Shown: positions 52,155 to 60,322 of the stretch, piece after piece
Layout of the letters: each line of letters begins with the position of its first letter
Numbering within the stretch: the stretch's first letter is position 1
Assembly: GCA_036556425.1 (NCBI GenBank)
Contig: DATBJJ010000044.1
Span: 1 to 64,000, forward strand
DNA length: 64,000 nt
Source of the DNA: DATBJJ01 sp036556425
Lineage (GTDB): Bacteria > Acidobacteriota > Vicinamibacteria > Vicinamibacterales > 2-12-FULL-66-21
Direction of reading: 5' to 3'
Made by a program: the position numbers and the translations under genes
Notes under the pieces: model-generated
Seen by the model: only the letters and a program-made list of their open reading frames with translations
Database searches by the model: none
Told to the model about the DNA's origin: nothing

Positions 52155-53867
52155 GTGCTGTCTCCCGGCCAAATTCTCGATGAGCGCTACGAGATTCTGA
52201 GCCTCCTCGCGGAAGGCGGCATGGGAGCGGTCTATCGGGCGCGGCGCACGCTCCTCGGCGACGAGGTCGCGATCAAGATCGTCCGCGGCGATCACGGTGG
52301 GCAGGGCCCTCGCGATCGCTTCTTCCGCGAGAGCCGCGCCAGCGCGCGGCTGCGCCATCCTCACATCGTCTCCATCCTGGACTTCAACGTCGACGACGAG
52401 AAGCGTCCGTTTCTCGTGATGGAGCTCCTGAGCGGACCGTCCGTTCGCGACGAGCTCGCGGCGAGAGGGCGCATGAGCGTCGCGGACGTGCAGACGATCG
52501 TCCCACCGCTCTGCACGGCGCTGCAGTTCGCGCACGATCAAGGGATCATCCATCGCGACTTGAAGCCGGCGAACATCGTGGCGCACGAGTTCGCGCCGAA
52601 TCAGCGCGTCTACAAAATCGTCGACTTCGGCCTCGCGAACCTGCGCGACACGGACGAGACGCGATTGACCGGTCCGCAGGAGTTCCTCGGCACCGTCGCC
52701 TACGCGTCGCCCGAGCAATTGACCGGCGGCGTCGTCGACGCGCCGTCCGACATCTACAGCATGGGCACCGTCGTGTTCGAGATGTTGACGGGGCGTCCGC
52801 CGTTCGAGGCCGCGGACACGATGTCGCTCCTGAACGCGCATTTGAACGGACCGATCCCGCGGCTGTCCGATATCGTGGCCGACGTGCCCGCGTGGCTGGA
52901 GCTGACCGTGTCGCGCGCGCTGGCGAAGCGTCCCAGCGAACGGTGGGCGTCGATCGGAGATTTCGGGCAGGCGCTGCTCGGAGGGCACGGTCAGTCGACG
53001 ACGTCGATGCGAAACACGCAGACGATGAGCGGCCTCGTCGGCACGTACGAGCTCGGCGACCGCATCGGCCGCGGCCGGCTCGGCAGCATCGTCTACAAGG
53101 GCACGCATCGCGCGCTCGGACATCCGGTCGCGATTCGTTTGCTGCGGCGCGACACGCAGCGCAACTGGGAAGGCGCGCGCGCGCGCTTCATGCGCGAGGC
53201 GCAGACGCTGCAGGTCGCGCACCCGTCGATCATTCAGGTCCGCGACTACGGCGAGGAATCGGACTTCGTGTATCTCGTCACCGACTTCATCGAAGGGCAG
53301 AGCCTTCGCGAGCTGATGGCGGCGGCGGGCGCGATGCCGTGGACGCGCCTGCAGCCCTTCCTCGCGGAGCTGATCGAGGCCGCGCGCGTGCTCCACGGGC
53401 GAAAAGGACTGTTGTGCGGCGTCAGCCCCGACATCATGCGCGTCACGACGGACGATGACGGCGAGCGCCTGTTGATCTCGAGCGCGGGAATCTGGCAGGC
53501 GCAGGATCTCCTGGCGACGCTCCAGGATCAAACGCTCCGCGGCGTCGGGCTCGCGGACACGGAGCTGCGCTACACCGCGCCGGAGATTCTGACGGGAAAG
53601 AGCGCCGACGTTCGTTCCGACGTCTTCACGATGGGCGTGCTCGCGTACGAGATGGCGACCGCCACGCTGCCGTACGACGGCGGCTCGATGCCGGAGCTGC
53701 TGGGAAACATGCTGCGCGGCGATCCTCCCGATCCATCCGCGAAGCAGCCGACGCTTCCGCCGTCGGCGGCAGCCGCGATACTCCGCGCGCTGAAGCCGTC
53801 ATCGTCCGATCGCTTCGCGACGGCGCGAGAATTCGGCGGGGCGCTGTTCGCTCGGCCTTCTTCCTAG
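52155..53867 (+). CDS. Tandem Ser/Thr kinase: active kinase plus pseudokinase
   Basis: A 570-residue soluble protein with two kinase domains. The first (about 12-270) is complete: AEGGMGAVYRARR, VAIKIV (K41), IIHRDLKPANIV, IVDFGLANL and GTVAYASPEQLTGG. The second (about 295-565) keeps the fold (YELGDRIGRGRLGSIVYKG; LRYTAPEILTGKSADVRSDV) but the ATP Lys is Arg (VAIRLL), HRD is replaced (LLCGVSPDIMRV) and DFG is lost (ISSAGIW), so it should be catalytically dead. A pseudokinase may regulate the first domain or bind clients. The start is a GTG. Its stop overlaps the convergent glucokinase stop by four bases. Confidence 0.92.
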   Translation: MLSPGQILDERYEILSLLAEGGMGAVYRARRTLLGDEVAIKIVRGDHGGQGPRDRFFRESRASARLRHPHIVSILDFNVDDEKRPFLVMELLSGPSVRDELAARGRMSVADVQTIVPPLCTALQFAHDQGIIHRDLKPANIVAHEFAPNQRVYKIVDFGLANLRDTDETRLTGPQEFLGTVAYASPEQLTGGVVDAPSDIYSMGTVVFEMLTGRPPFEAADTMSLLNAHLNGPIPRLSDIVADVPAWLELTVSRALAKRPSERWASIGDFGQALLGGHGQSTTSMRNTQTMSGLVGTYELGDRIGRGRLGSIVYKGTHRALGHPVAIRLLRRDTQRNWEGARARFMREAQTLQVAHPSIIQVRDYGEESDFVYLVTDFIEGQSLRELMAAAGAMPWTRLQPFLAELIEAARVLHGRKGLLCGVSPDIMRVTTDDDGERLLISSAGIWQAQDLLATLQDQTLRGVGLADTELRYTAPEILTGKSADVRSDVFTMGVLAYEMATATLPYDGGSMPELLGNMLRGDPPDPSAKQPTLPPSAAAAILRALKPSSSDRFATAREFGGALFARPSS

Positions 53868-54907
53868 CTGGAATTCGCGAGCTCCATCGCCTTCATCGCC
53901 GCGCCGACCAGACCCGCGTCGGAGTTGAGGATCACGGACACGGGAATCGTCGCGACGAGATCCGTCATCACGCCCTTCGAGCGGAACGCTTGCATGAAGA
54001 CGCCGGACTCGAGCTCGGGGAGAATCTTGGGCGCGATGCCGCCGCCGACGTAGACACCCGCTGTCGCGAACGCGCGGAGCGCGAGGTTGCCGGTCTCCGA
54101 TCCATACGCGGAGAGGAACATCTCGAAGGCCTCGACGCACTGCGGGCAGCGGCGCTCGCGCGCCGATTCATAGATGCGGCCGGGCAGATCATTGAGGGGC
54201 GTGCGCTCCGGACCGACGCCGCTGCACAGGCGCGCGGGCGCAATCGTGTTCGGCGTGATCATCGGCCCCGTGCCGAACGCCCGGTGCGCGAACTGGTAGA
54301 CGTTGACGAGTCCAGGCCCGGAGATGACGTGCTCCGCCGCGACGCGTCCGAACACGCGCGTGAGATCGCGGACGAGATCCAGCTCGCGCTCCGTGCGCGC
54401 CGCGAAGTCCGCATGGCCGCCCTCGGAGGCGACGGGCACCCATCGTCCGTCGACCTCGTGAATCATCGCGATGCCCAGCCCTGTTCCCGCCGCAATCACG
54501 GCGGCGTTGCCGCCCGGCACGGCAATGCCTTGCTGTAGAACGGCGAGCTCGTCCGATTCGAGAACGGGCACGGCGTAGCCGAGCGCCTCGAGATCGTTGA
54601 CGAGCAGCGATCGCCGCAGGCCGAGCGCGCTCGCGACGGCGTCCGCATCGACGAGCCACGGCACGTTCGTGAGCCGCGCGATCTGATCCGTCACCGCGCC
54701 CGCGACGCCGATGCACGTCGCCGCCAGCGTGCGCGGCTCGACCTTCCACGCGCTGAGGAACTCGCGCATCATCGGCTCGAGCCCGTCGTATTCGAGCGTG
54801 ACGAACTCGCCGACTTCGATCGGCGATGGCCGCTCCGATGCCGGCGAGAAAAGACCGAGCAGCGTCTTCGTCCCGCCGATGTCGCCGGCCAGTAACATCG
54901 CGCTCAT
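53864..54907 (-). CDS. glk: Glucokinase (Glk family)
   Basis: A 347-residue sugar kinase of the bacterial Glk family. It has the phosphate-1 motif LLAGDIGGTKTLLGLF, the IGVAGAV segment, the catalytic region LVNDLEALGYAVP, GTGLGIAMI for adenosine and SEGGHADFAAR, which binds glucose. It phosphorylates glucose with ATP in the cytoplasm. ATG 54907 was chosen; MLLAGD at 54898 is possible. It is divergent from the MerR-TPR gene with about 54 bases between starts, so that regulator may control it. Confidence 0.95.
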   Translation of the reverse strand: MSAMLLAGDIGGTKTLLGLFSPASERPSPIEVGEFVTLEYDGLEPMMREFLSAWKVEPRTLAATCIGVAGAVTDQIARLTNVPWLVDADAVASALGLRRSLLVNDLEALGYAVPVLESDELAVLQQGIAVPGGNAAVIAAGTGLGIAMIHEVDGRWVPVASEGGHADFAARTERELDLVRDLTRVFGRVAAEHVISGPGLVNVYQFAHRAFGTGPMITPNTIAPARLCSGVGPERTPLNDLPGRIYESARERRCPQCVEAFEMFLSAYGSETGNLALRAFATAGVYVGGGIAPKILPELESGVFMQAFRSKGVMTDLVATIPVSVILNSDAGLVGAAMKAMELANSS

Positions 54908-54961
54908 TGTATAGCTTCCCTCTTGACAATCCGCGCCATCTCGCGCATCTTCGCGGAAGCA

Positions 54962-55837
54962 ATGACGTCGTCGCCGTCATCCGTCAGCGGACCCGGCGGA
55001 CCGTACGGTCTGCGGGACCTCCGCAGTCTCTATCCCACCGTCACCGAGAATCATCTTCGCTATCTGGAGAAGTGGGGTCTGCTTCGGCAGAGCGGCGCGC
55101 CTCGCGCCGAGCGCGAGTACACGTTCCGTGATCTCCTCACGATCAAGCACGTCGCGAGCGAGCTGGAGCGCGGCACGCCGCTGAAAGTCGTACTGAGGGG
55201 ATTGCTCGCGGAGCGGCAGGGTCAGCTCGAATTCGACTTCCATGCGGCATCGGACACGCCGCGCGCGAAAGTCGTCGCGCTTCAGGGGCGCCGCGGCGCG
55301 TCGCTCGGGATCGCCAGCGCGCCGCCGCTGCCGGCGAGCTCCGGAACGACGCACTCGTTCCCGTTCACCGACCCGCAGACGGCGCTCTCGGCGAAGTACT
55401 TCATCGAGGGCTCACGGCTCGACGATGGAGACGAGCGGAACATGGAGGGCGCGGCGGCCGCGTATCGCAAAGCGCTCGTGATCGATCCCGATCTCGTGCC
55501 GGCGATCGTCAACCTCGCGAACATCCATTACGCGAGAGACGAAATGATCGAGGCGCAGGCGCTCTACGAGCGAGCGATCGGACTCGATCCGGATTGCTTC
55601 GAGGCGTACTTCAACCTCGGCAACATCCATCACGATCTCGGCCGGTACCCGAACGCGCTTACGTGCTATCGCGGCGCCGTGCGGCTGAACCCGATGTACG
55701 CGGACGCGCACTTCTATCTGGCAGTGACGCTGGAGAAGACCGGACACTCACCGGAAGCGAAGCCGCACTGGAAGGCCTATCAGGATCTCGCGCCGCAAGG
55801 AGAGTGGGCGGATCTTGCGCGAGAATTCGCCGACTAG
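54962..55837 (+). CDS. MerR-type HTH plus TPR-repeat protein
   Basis: A 291-residue protein joining two modules. Residues about 15-85 form a MerR-like winged helix (YGLRDLRSLYPTVTENHLRY; REYTFRDLLTIKHVASELER; GTPLKVVLRGLL). After a variable linker, residues about 145-290 hold TPR repeats (AAAYRKALVIDPDLVPAIVN; AQALYERAIGLDPDCFEAYF; ALTCYRGAVRLNPMYADAHF). It probably binds DNA and a protein partner, but the target is unknown; the divergent glk gene is the nearest candidate. ATG 54962 has GGAAGC upstream. TTGACA at 54923-54928 may be its -35. Confidence 0.85.
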   Translation: MTSSPSSVSGPGGPYGLRDLRSLYPTVTENHLRYLEKWGLLRQSGAPRAEREYTFRDLLTIKHVASELERGTPLKVVLRGLLAERQGQLEFDFHAASDTPRAKVVALQGRRGASLGIASAPPLPASSGTTHSFPFTDPQTALSAKYFIEGSRLDDGDERNMEGAAAAYRKALVIDPDLVPAIVNLANIHYARDEMIEAQALYERAIGLDPDCFEAYFNLGNIHHDLGRYPNALTCYRGAVRLNPMYADAHFYLAVTLEKTGHSPEAKPHWKAYQDLAPQGEWADLAREFAD

Positions 55838-56140
55838 TCAGTACATGTAGTCCGACCGCTCGCGCTTTTTCGGGGTGCGGCGAAGCTTGTAGAACGCGCA
55901 CTCCGGGCACCACGACTCGGGCTTGAAGCCCTCTTTCCCCGCGAACGGCAGAACGTCGCGATGCGTGCAGAACGCGCCGGCATCCGGCGTGGCGCGCCAT
56001 CGGCACGACTGGAACTTCTCCTCGGCGGGCGACGCCGCCGGCTCGACATCCTGCGCGGGCACCGCGCTCGCCGGCTCGACGCCATCGGCGGGCGGTTCCT
56101 GCCACGAAGCGGCCGGACCGAATTTGGTGTCGTCCATCAT
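55838..56140 (-). CDS. Small zinc-ribbon-like hypothetical protein
   Basis: A 100-residue protein with an acidic Pro/Ala-rich first half and a compact second half carrying C46, C58, H60, C78 and C81 (QSCRWRATPDAGAFCTHRDV; ESWCPECAFYKLRRTPKKR), likely a zinc-binding ribbon with a basic tail. It lies ten bases after the DEAD-box helicase on the same strand, downstream of IF-1, so an RNA- or ribosome-related role is plausible. I do not recognise a family. Confidence 0.75.
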   Translation of the reverse strand: MMDDTKFGPAASWQEPPADGVEPASAVPAQDVEPAASPAEEKFQSCRWRATPDAGAFCTHRDVLPFAGKEGFKPESWCPECAFYKLRRTPKKRERSDYMY

Positions 56141-56150
56141 GTCCTGAGCT

Positions 56151-57449
56151 TCATCCTTGCAGCTCGATGCCGAACGAACGCTGCAGCGCCTGCAGGGCTC
56201 GCAACTCTTCGGGCGCCGCCAGCGTCAACGCGGTGCCCGTCGCTTCCGCGCGTCCCGTCCGGCCGACGCGATGCACGTAGGTCTCACGGTTCGACGGCAC
56301 CTCGTAATTGACGACGTGCGTGATCCCGTCGATGTCGAGGCCGCGCGCGGCGACGTCGGTGGCGACGAGCACGCGATACCGTCCGCTGCGGAACCCTTCG
56401 ACCGCTTGCGTGCGCTGCGCCTGCGTGCGATCGGCGTGGAGCGCTGCGGCCTTCAATCCGCCCGACGCGAGCCGCCGTGCGAGCCGCTCCGCGCCGGACT
56501 TCGTGCGCACGAAGACGAGCACCGGCCCGTCCGTGCGGCGGAGGAACTTCGCGAGCCATTCCGCTTTCTGTCCCGCCGGCACCGTCTCGACGACGTGCGT
56601 GATGCTCTTCGCGGGTCCGCCCGCGACGCCGATCTGCACGAACTTCGCGTCGCGCACGACCTCGTCGGCCAGCCGCATCACGTCGTCCGGCATCGTCGCC
56701 GAGAAGAGGAGCGTCTGCCGCGCCGCCGAATCCGGCAGCGCCGCCACGATGCGGCGGACGTCGGGCCAGAAGCCCATGTCCATCATGCGATCCGCTTCAT
56801 CGAGCACGAGCGTGTCGAGCTTGTCGAACGCGACCGCACCGTTGCGCATGTGATCCATCAGCCGTCCCGGCGTGGCCACGACGATGTCGACGCCCGCCTT
56901 CAACGCGCGCTCTTGCGGATCCATGGGCACGCCGCCGTACACCGCGATGCTCGTCAGATCCGTGTGATACGTGAAGCCCTGCACGTCGTCTTCGATCTGC
57001 ACGCACAGCTCGCGCGTCGGCGCGAGGATCAGCACGCGCGTGAAGCCCCGTTCGTCGGGCGCCGCGGCGCGCGCTCTCAGCATGCGATTGAGGATCGGCA
57101 GCAGGAACGCGGCCGTCTTGCCGGTTCCCGTCTCCGCGCATCCGATCAGATCGTCGCCTTCCATGACGATCGGGATCACGGCGCTCTGAATCGGCGTCGT
57201 CGTCGCGAAGCCGCGGACGCGAACGCCCTCGAGGAGCGACGATTCGAGCGACAGGGTCTCGAACGCGACCGGACGAGCATCGTATTCAGCTTGGACCCGC
57301 GCGACGGGCGCCGGCCTCGGCGCGGACGCCGGGTGCTGATGATGCGCGTGCGATCGCGGCGATCCGGTTCGCGGTCCGCCGCCGCTCCGCCCGCCGGGAC
57401 GACGCCGGCGGCGGTTGTGAGTGTGTGATTGTGTGGTGTGTGAGCTCAA
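56151..57449 (-). CDS. DEAD-box RNA helicase (RhlE-like)
   Basis: A 432-residue helicase. A basic, His/Arg-rich unstructured N-terminus of about 60 residues precedes the core: TPIQSAVIPIVMEGDDLIG (Q motif), AETGTGKTAAFLLPI, APTRELCVQIE, VATPGRLMDHM, DEADRMMDMGFWPD, FSATMP, ATDVAARGLDIDGITHVVNY and HRVGRTGRAE. No ATG or GTG exists in the frame before the core, so the start must be the TTG at 57449, eleven bases after the IF-1 stop. It is co-transcribed with infA and likely helps translation or RNA folding. Confidence 0.92.
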   Translation of the reverse strand: MSSHTTQSHTHNRRRRRPGGRSGGGPRTGSPRSHAHHQHPASAPRPAPVARVQAEYDARPVAFETLSLESSLLEGVRVRGFATTTPIQSAVIPIVMEGDDLIGCAETGTGKTAAFLLPILNRMLRARAAAPDERGFTRVLILAPTRELCVQIEDDVQGFTYHTDLTSIAVYGGVPMDPQERALKAGVDIVVATPGRLMDHMRNGAVAFDKLDTLVLDEADRMMDMGFWPDVRRIVAALPDSAARQTLLFSATMPDDVMRLADEVVRDAKFVQIGVAGGPAKSITHVVETVPAGQKAEWLAKFLRRTDGPVLVFVRTKSGAERLARRLASGGLKAAALHADRTQAQRTQAVEGFRSGRYRVLVATDVAARGLDIDGITHVVNYEVPSNRETYVHRVGRTGRAEATGTALTLAAPEELRALQALQRSFGIELQG

Positions 57450-57460
57450 AACAGTGATTT

Positions 57461-57679
57461 TTACCGCGCGCGGAAGGTGATGATGCCTCGCACTGGATCG
57501 TAGGGGGAAACCCCCACGGTGACCCGGTCCCCTGGCACCACTTTGATGCGGAACCGGCGCATGCGGCCGCTCAGCTGCGCAAGAACTTCGTGGCCTTGAT
57601 CGCATTGCACCCGGTACAAACCGCCGCTGTGGACGGCGACCACGGTGCCCTGCACGTCAATGAGATCGTCCTTACTCAA
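57461..57679 (-). CDS. infA: Translation initiation factor IF-1
   Basis: A 72-residue OB-fold protein: MSKDDLIDVQGTVVAVHSGG, QCDQGHEVLAQLSGRMRRFR and KVVPGDRVTVGVSPYDPVRG. It binds the ribosomal A site during initiation. Its start codon is TTG (57679); no ATG is available in frame nearby. The upstream leader holds a hairpin that presents AAAGGA in its loop. Here infA leads an operon with a DEAD-box helicase and a zinc-ribbon protein rather than the usual ribosomal protein cluster, so this may be a second copy of infA. Confidence 0.95.
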   Translation of the reverse strand: MSKDDLIDVQGTVVAVHSGGLYRVQCDQGHEVLAQLSGRMRRFRIKVVPGDRVTVGVSPYDPVRGIITFRAR

Positions 57680-57684
57680 CTATT

Positions 57685-57704
57685 TTTGATTCCTTTCAAT
57701 CAAA
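57685..57704 (-). promoter_or_regulatory. infA leader hairpin exposing the ribosome site
   Basis: On the minus strand TTTGATT and AATCAAA (7-bp AT-only-ish stem) flank a GAAAGG loop. The Shine-Dalgarno AAAGGA is in the loop and its right edge in the stem, about 11 bases before the TTG start. A weak stem over the ribosome site could make translation sensitive to temperature or ribosome supply. Confidence 0.4.
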
Positions 57705-57754
57705 GATTGTGCCACATGACGGAGACGTTCCGCAAACTCAGCCGAGGCAGGGGC

Positions 57755-60295
57755 TCACAATGCGCGGACGGCCGCCTCGACTTCCGCCGCGAGCGAGGCG
57801 TAGTCATTGCCCTTCAGCGATATAGGCCGGCCGAAGGAAACCTCGGCGCGCCCGCGCTTCGGGAACTTCCAGGTGTGATGCAGGATTTGGTCGAGCCCAC
57901 GGAGCCGTACGGGAACCACCGGGACCCCGAGCTTCGCGGCAATCATCGCGACTCCGGGCTGGAACTTCGCGATGTCCCCGGCCTCGGTTCGCCGGCCCTC
58001 CGGATAAATCAGGATCGACGAGCCCCGGCCCACCAGCTCGCCGATGTATCGCAGCGTCTGCCGCGTGCCGGTCTCGCGCTGCGGCAGCGGAAACGCGTTG
58101 AAGAAGAGTGACGCGAGGTAGTAGTTCGCGCTGTTCTTCACGTACGCGCTCGTGCTGAATCGATCCGGATAGAAATGCGCCTTGAAGAACTCTTTTGCCA
58201 TCGCGGGCGCGACGCGATATCGCCATCGCGCAGGCAGCGCGTCGAGAATCACCGGCGTGTCGAAGTGACTCTGGTGGTTCGCCGCAAAGATCACGGGGCC
58301 TTCGATGCCGTCGAGGTGCTCGAGACCGCGTGCGTCGACCCTAGCGAAGATCCGCCCGAGCGGGAGAATCCACGTCGGCAGGCTCGCGCGCCTGAGTGCG
58401 CGCGCGGGCAGCGCCTGATTCCACTTTGGAAAGTCGATCGGCTCCGCCGCGGGTTGTCCCGCGCTCGCTTGAAGGGCGGCGGGGCCTGCAGCCTCGAGCG
58501 GTCTCGTCAACGCCTCGAGATCCGCGAGCGTCTTGGCCGCGCTGAATCGTCCTTCGTCGACCGTGACTTGAAACGCTTCCTCGAGCGCCATCATCAGCTC
58601 GACGCGCTCGAGCGAGCTCAGGCCGAGCTCATCGAGCGTGGTGGCCGAGGAGAGGGTGCGTCCCGGCGCGAATCGCCCGAGCACGCTCGCGACCGTCCGG
58701 CCGGACGCCGCGCCCTGCGGACGCTCGCGATCGCGCTCGCCCGAGAGCCACGTTTTCAGCTCGCGCCGCTTCAGCTTGCGGGTGCCTTCTGTGCGCGGCA
58801 GCTCGGTGCCGGGCCAGACCGCCGCCGCGCGGATCTTCTGATGATCGCCAAGCTGCGCGTTTGCGGCGCGGATGATCTCGTCGAGATTCGCGCCCGGTTC
58901 GAGCACCAGTACCGCGTGCACGCGCTCGGACGTCGATCCACCCGCGGGCGCGCCGACGACCGCGGCGTCGCGGACGCCCGCCTGCGCGGTCAACGCGTGC
59001 TCCACGTCCTCGGGAAAGACGTTCAGCCCTTCGGGCGTGACGATCATTTCCTTCTTGCGGCCGCGGATTCGAAGCTGCCCTTTGTCGTCGAGCTCGCCGA
59101 CGTCGCCGGTGTGGAACCATCCGTCGCGAAACGCGCTGCGCGTCTCTTCGGGCGCGTTGAAATATCCGCGCGTGACGTTCTCCCCGCGCACGAGAATCTC
59201 GCCGTCGTCGGCAATCTTGATCTCCACGCCGGCGATCGGTTTGCCCACCGCGCCCTGCGCGGCGTGGAACGGATGATTGAGCGTGACGATCGGCGCCGTT
59301 TCGGTGAGGCCGTAGCCTTGAATGACGACGAACCCGAGCCGGCCGAAGAACGCCTCGAGATCGGGATCGAGCGGCGCGGCGCCGACGACGATCGCCCAGA
59401 ACTTCAGGCCGAACAACCGGTGCACGCGCCTGTAATGCCACCAGCGCGCCATCCATTTCATCGGCTTGGGTGGCGGCGCCGCGCTCTCCGGCGCGACGCG
59501 CAGCAGGTGGTCCTTCAGGACCTCGAGGATCTTCGGCACGCACACGAGCACCGAGATCCGCCGATCGTGTATCTGCCGCACGATGTCATCCGGCGAATAG
59601 CTGCGCGTGAAGACGACGACGCCCGGCAGCATCGGCGGCACGAAGGTCGCCATCGCCTGGCCGAACATATGGCTCAGCGGAAGGAGGTTGAGAAACCGGA
59701 TCGGGAGAAACGGTTTCGCGTAGCCCTTGTACTTCGCGACCTCTTTCTCGATGGGAACGATGTTCGCGAGGATGTTGCGGTGCGTGATGACGACGCCCTT
59801 CGGCTCCGCGGTCGCGCCCGAGGTGAAGATGATCTCGGCGGTGTCATCACGAGAGATCTGCGGCCGCGCTGCGCCGTCCGCGCGAGGCGCCGCGGCGGAT
59901 CGAAGCTCCGACAGCGGCCACACGGGCCGCGCCGCGGCGTGAAGCGGCGCCGCATCCACCACGTCGCCCGTCAGGATCGCGCGCGCGTCGACGATCTCCG
60001 CGACGCGCGACAGGAACGCGTCCGACGCGCGATAGTCGATCGGGACGAGCACGACGCCCTCGAGCAGGCATCCCCAGAACGCGACGATCCATTCCGGACG
60101 GTTCTCGCTCCAGATCGCGATCGATTGGCCTTTGGCGATTCCCTCCGCGCGCAGCCGCTCGGCGAATCGCCCGGCGGCGCCGACGACCTCGCGATACGTC
60201 AACGACCAGGTTCGATATCCGTCGTCGTAGACGAGGAACTCTCCCTGATTCGACGCGAGATCGTCGAAGAAGTCGATGAGCGTGCCCCGCTGCAT
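57755..60295 (-). CDS. Acyl-AMP ligase-ACP-acyltransferase (PlsC) fusion
   Basis: An 846-residue three-part enzyme. An AMP-forming ligase (about 1-510: IIFTSGATAEPKGVVITHR, GYGLTETAPIVTLN, GWFHTGDVGELDDKG, LKRRELKTWL) is followed by a carrier protein (TTLDELGLSSLERVELMMAL, S561 as the phosphopantetheine site) and a PlsC-type acyltransferase (NHQSHFDTPVI as the H-x4-D motif; YPEGRRTEAGDIAKF). Aas proteins join acyltransferase and ligase, but here a carrier lies between them and the order is reversed, suggesting that the fatty acid is activated, loaded on the internal carrier and passed to a lysophospholipid. Start ATG 60295, nearly leaderless. Confidence 0.92.
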   Translation of the reverse strand: MQRGTLIDFFDDLASNQGEFLVYDDGYRTWSLTYREVVGAAGRFAERLRAEGIAKGQSIAIWSENRPEWIVAFWGCLLEGVVLVPIDYRASDAFLSRVAEIVDARAILTGDVVDAAPLHAAARPVWPLSELRSAAAPRADGAARPQISRDDTAEIIFTSGATAEPKGVVITHRNILANIVPIEKEVAKYKGYAKPFLPIRFLNLLPLSHMFGQAMATFVPPMLPGVVVFTRSYSPDDIVRQIHDRRISVLVCVPKILEVLKDHLLRVAPESAAPPPKPMKWMARWWHYRRVHRLFGLKFWAIVVGAAPLDPDLEAFFGRLGFVVIQGYGLTETAPIVTLNHPFHAAQGAVGKPIAGVEIKIADDGEILVRGENVTRGYFNAPEETRSAFRDGWFHTGDVGELDDKGQLRIRGRKKEMIVTPEGLNVFPEDVEHALTAQAGVRDAAVVGAPAGGSTSERVHAVLVLEPGANLDEIIRAANAQLGDHQKIRAAAVWPGTELPRTEGTRKLKRRELKTWLSGERDRERPQGAASGRTVASVLGRFAPGRTLSSATTLDELGLSSLERVELMMALEEAFQVTVDEGRFSAAKTLADLEALTRPLEAAGPAALQASAGQPAAEPIDFPKWNQALPARALRRASLPTWILPLGRIFARVDARGLEHLDGIEGPVIFAANHQSHFDTPVILDALPARWRYRVAPAMAKEFFKAHFYPDRFSTSAYVKNSANYYLASLFFNAFPLPQRETGTRQTLRYIGELVGRGSSILIYPEGRRTEAGDIAKFQPGVAMIAAKLGVPVVPVRLRGLDQILHHTWKFPKRGRAEVSFGRPISLKGNDYASLAAEVEAAVRAL

Positions 60296-60305
60296 GTGAG
60301 TTGAA

Positions 60306-60312
60306 TTATGAT
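60306..60312. promoter_or_regulatory. Overlapping divergent -10 elements
   Basis: TATGAT on the plus strand (60307-60312) and CATAAT on the minus strand (60311-60306) overlap almost completely in a 27-base divergent gap. Each lies about 11 bases before an ATG, so both messages would have leaders of only a few bases. Confidence 0.5.
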
Positions 60313-60322
60313 CTAAAAGCTC

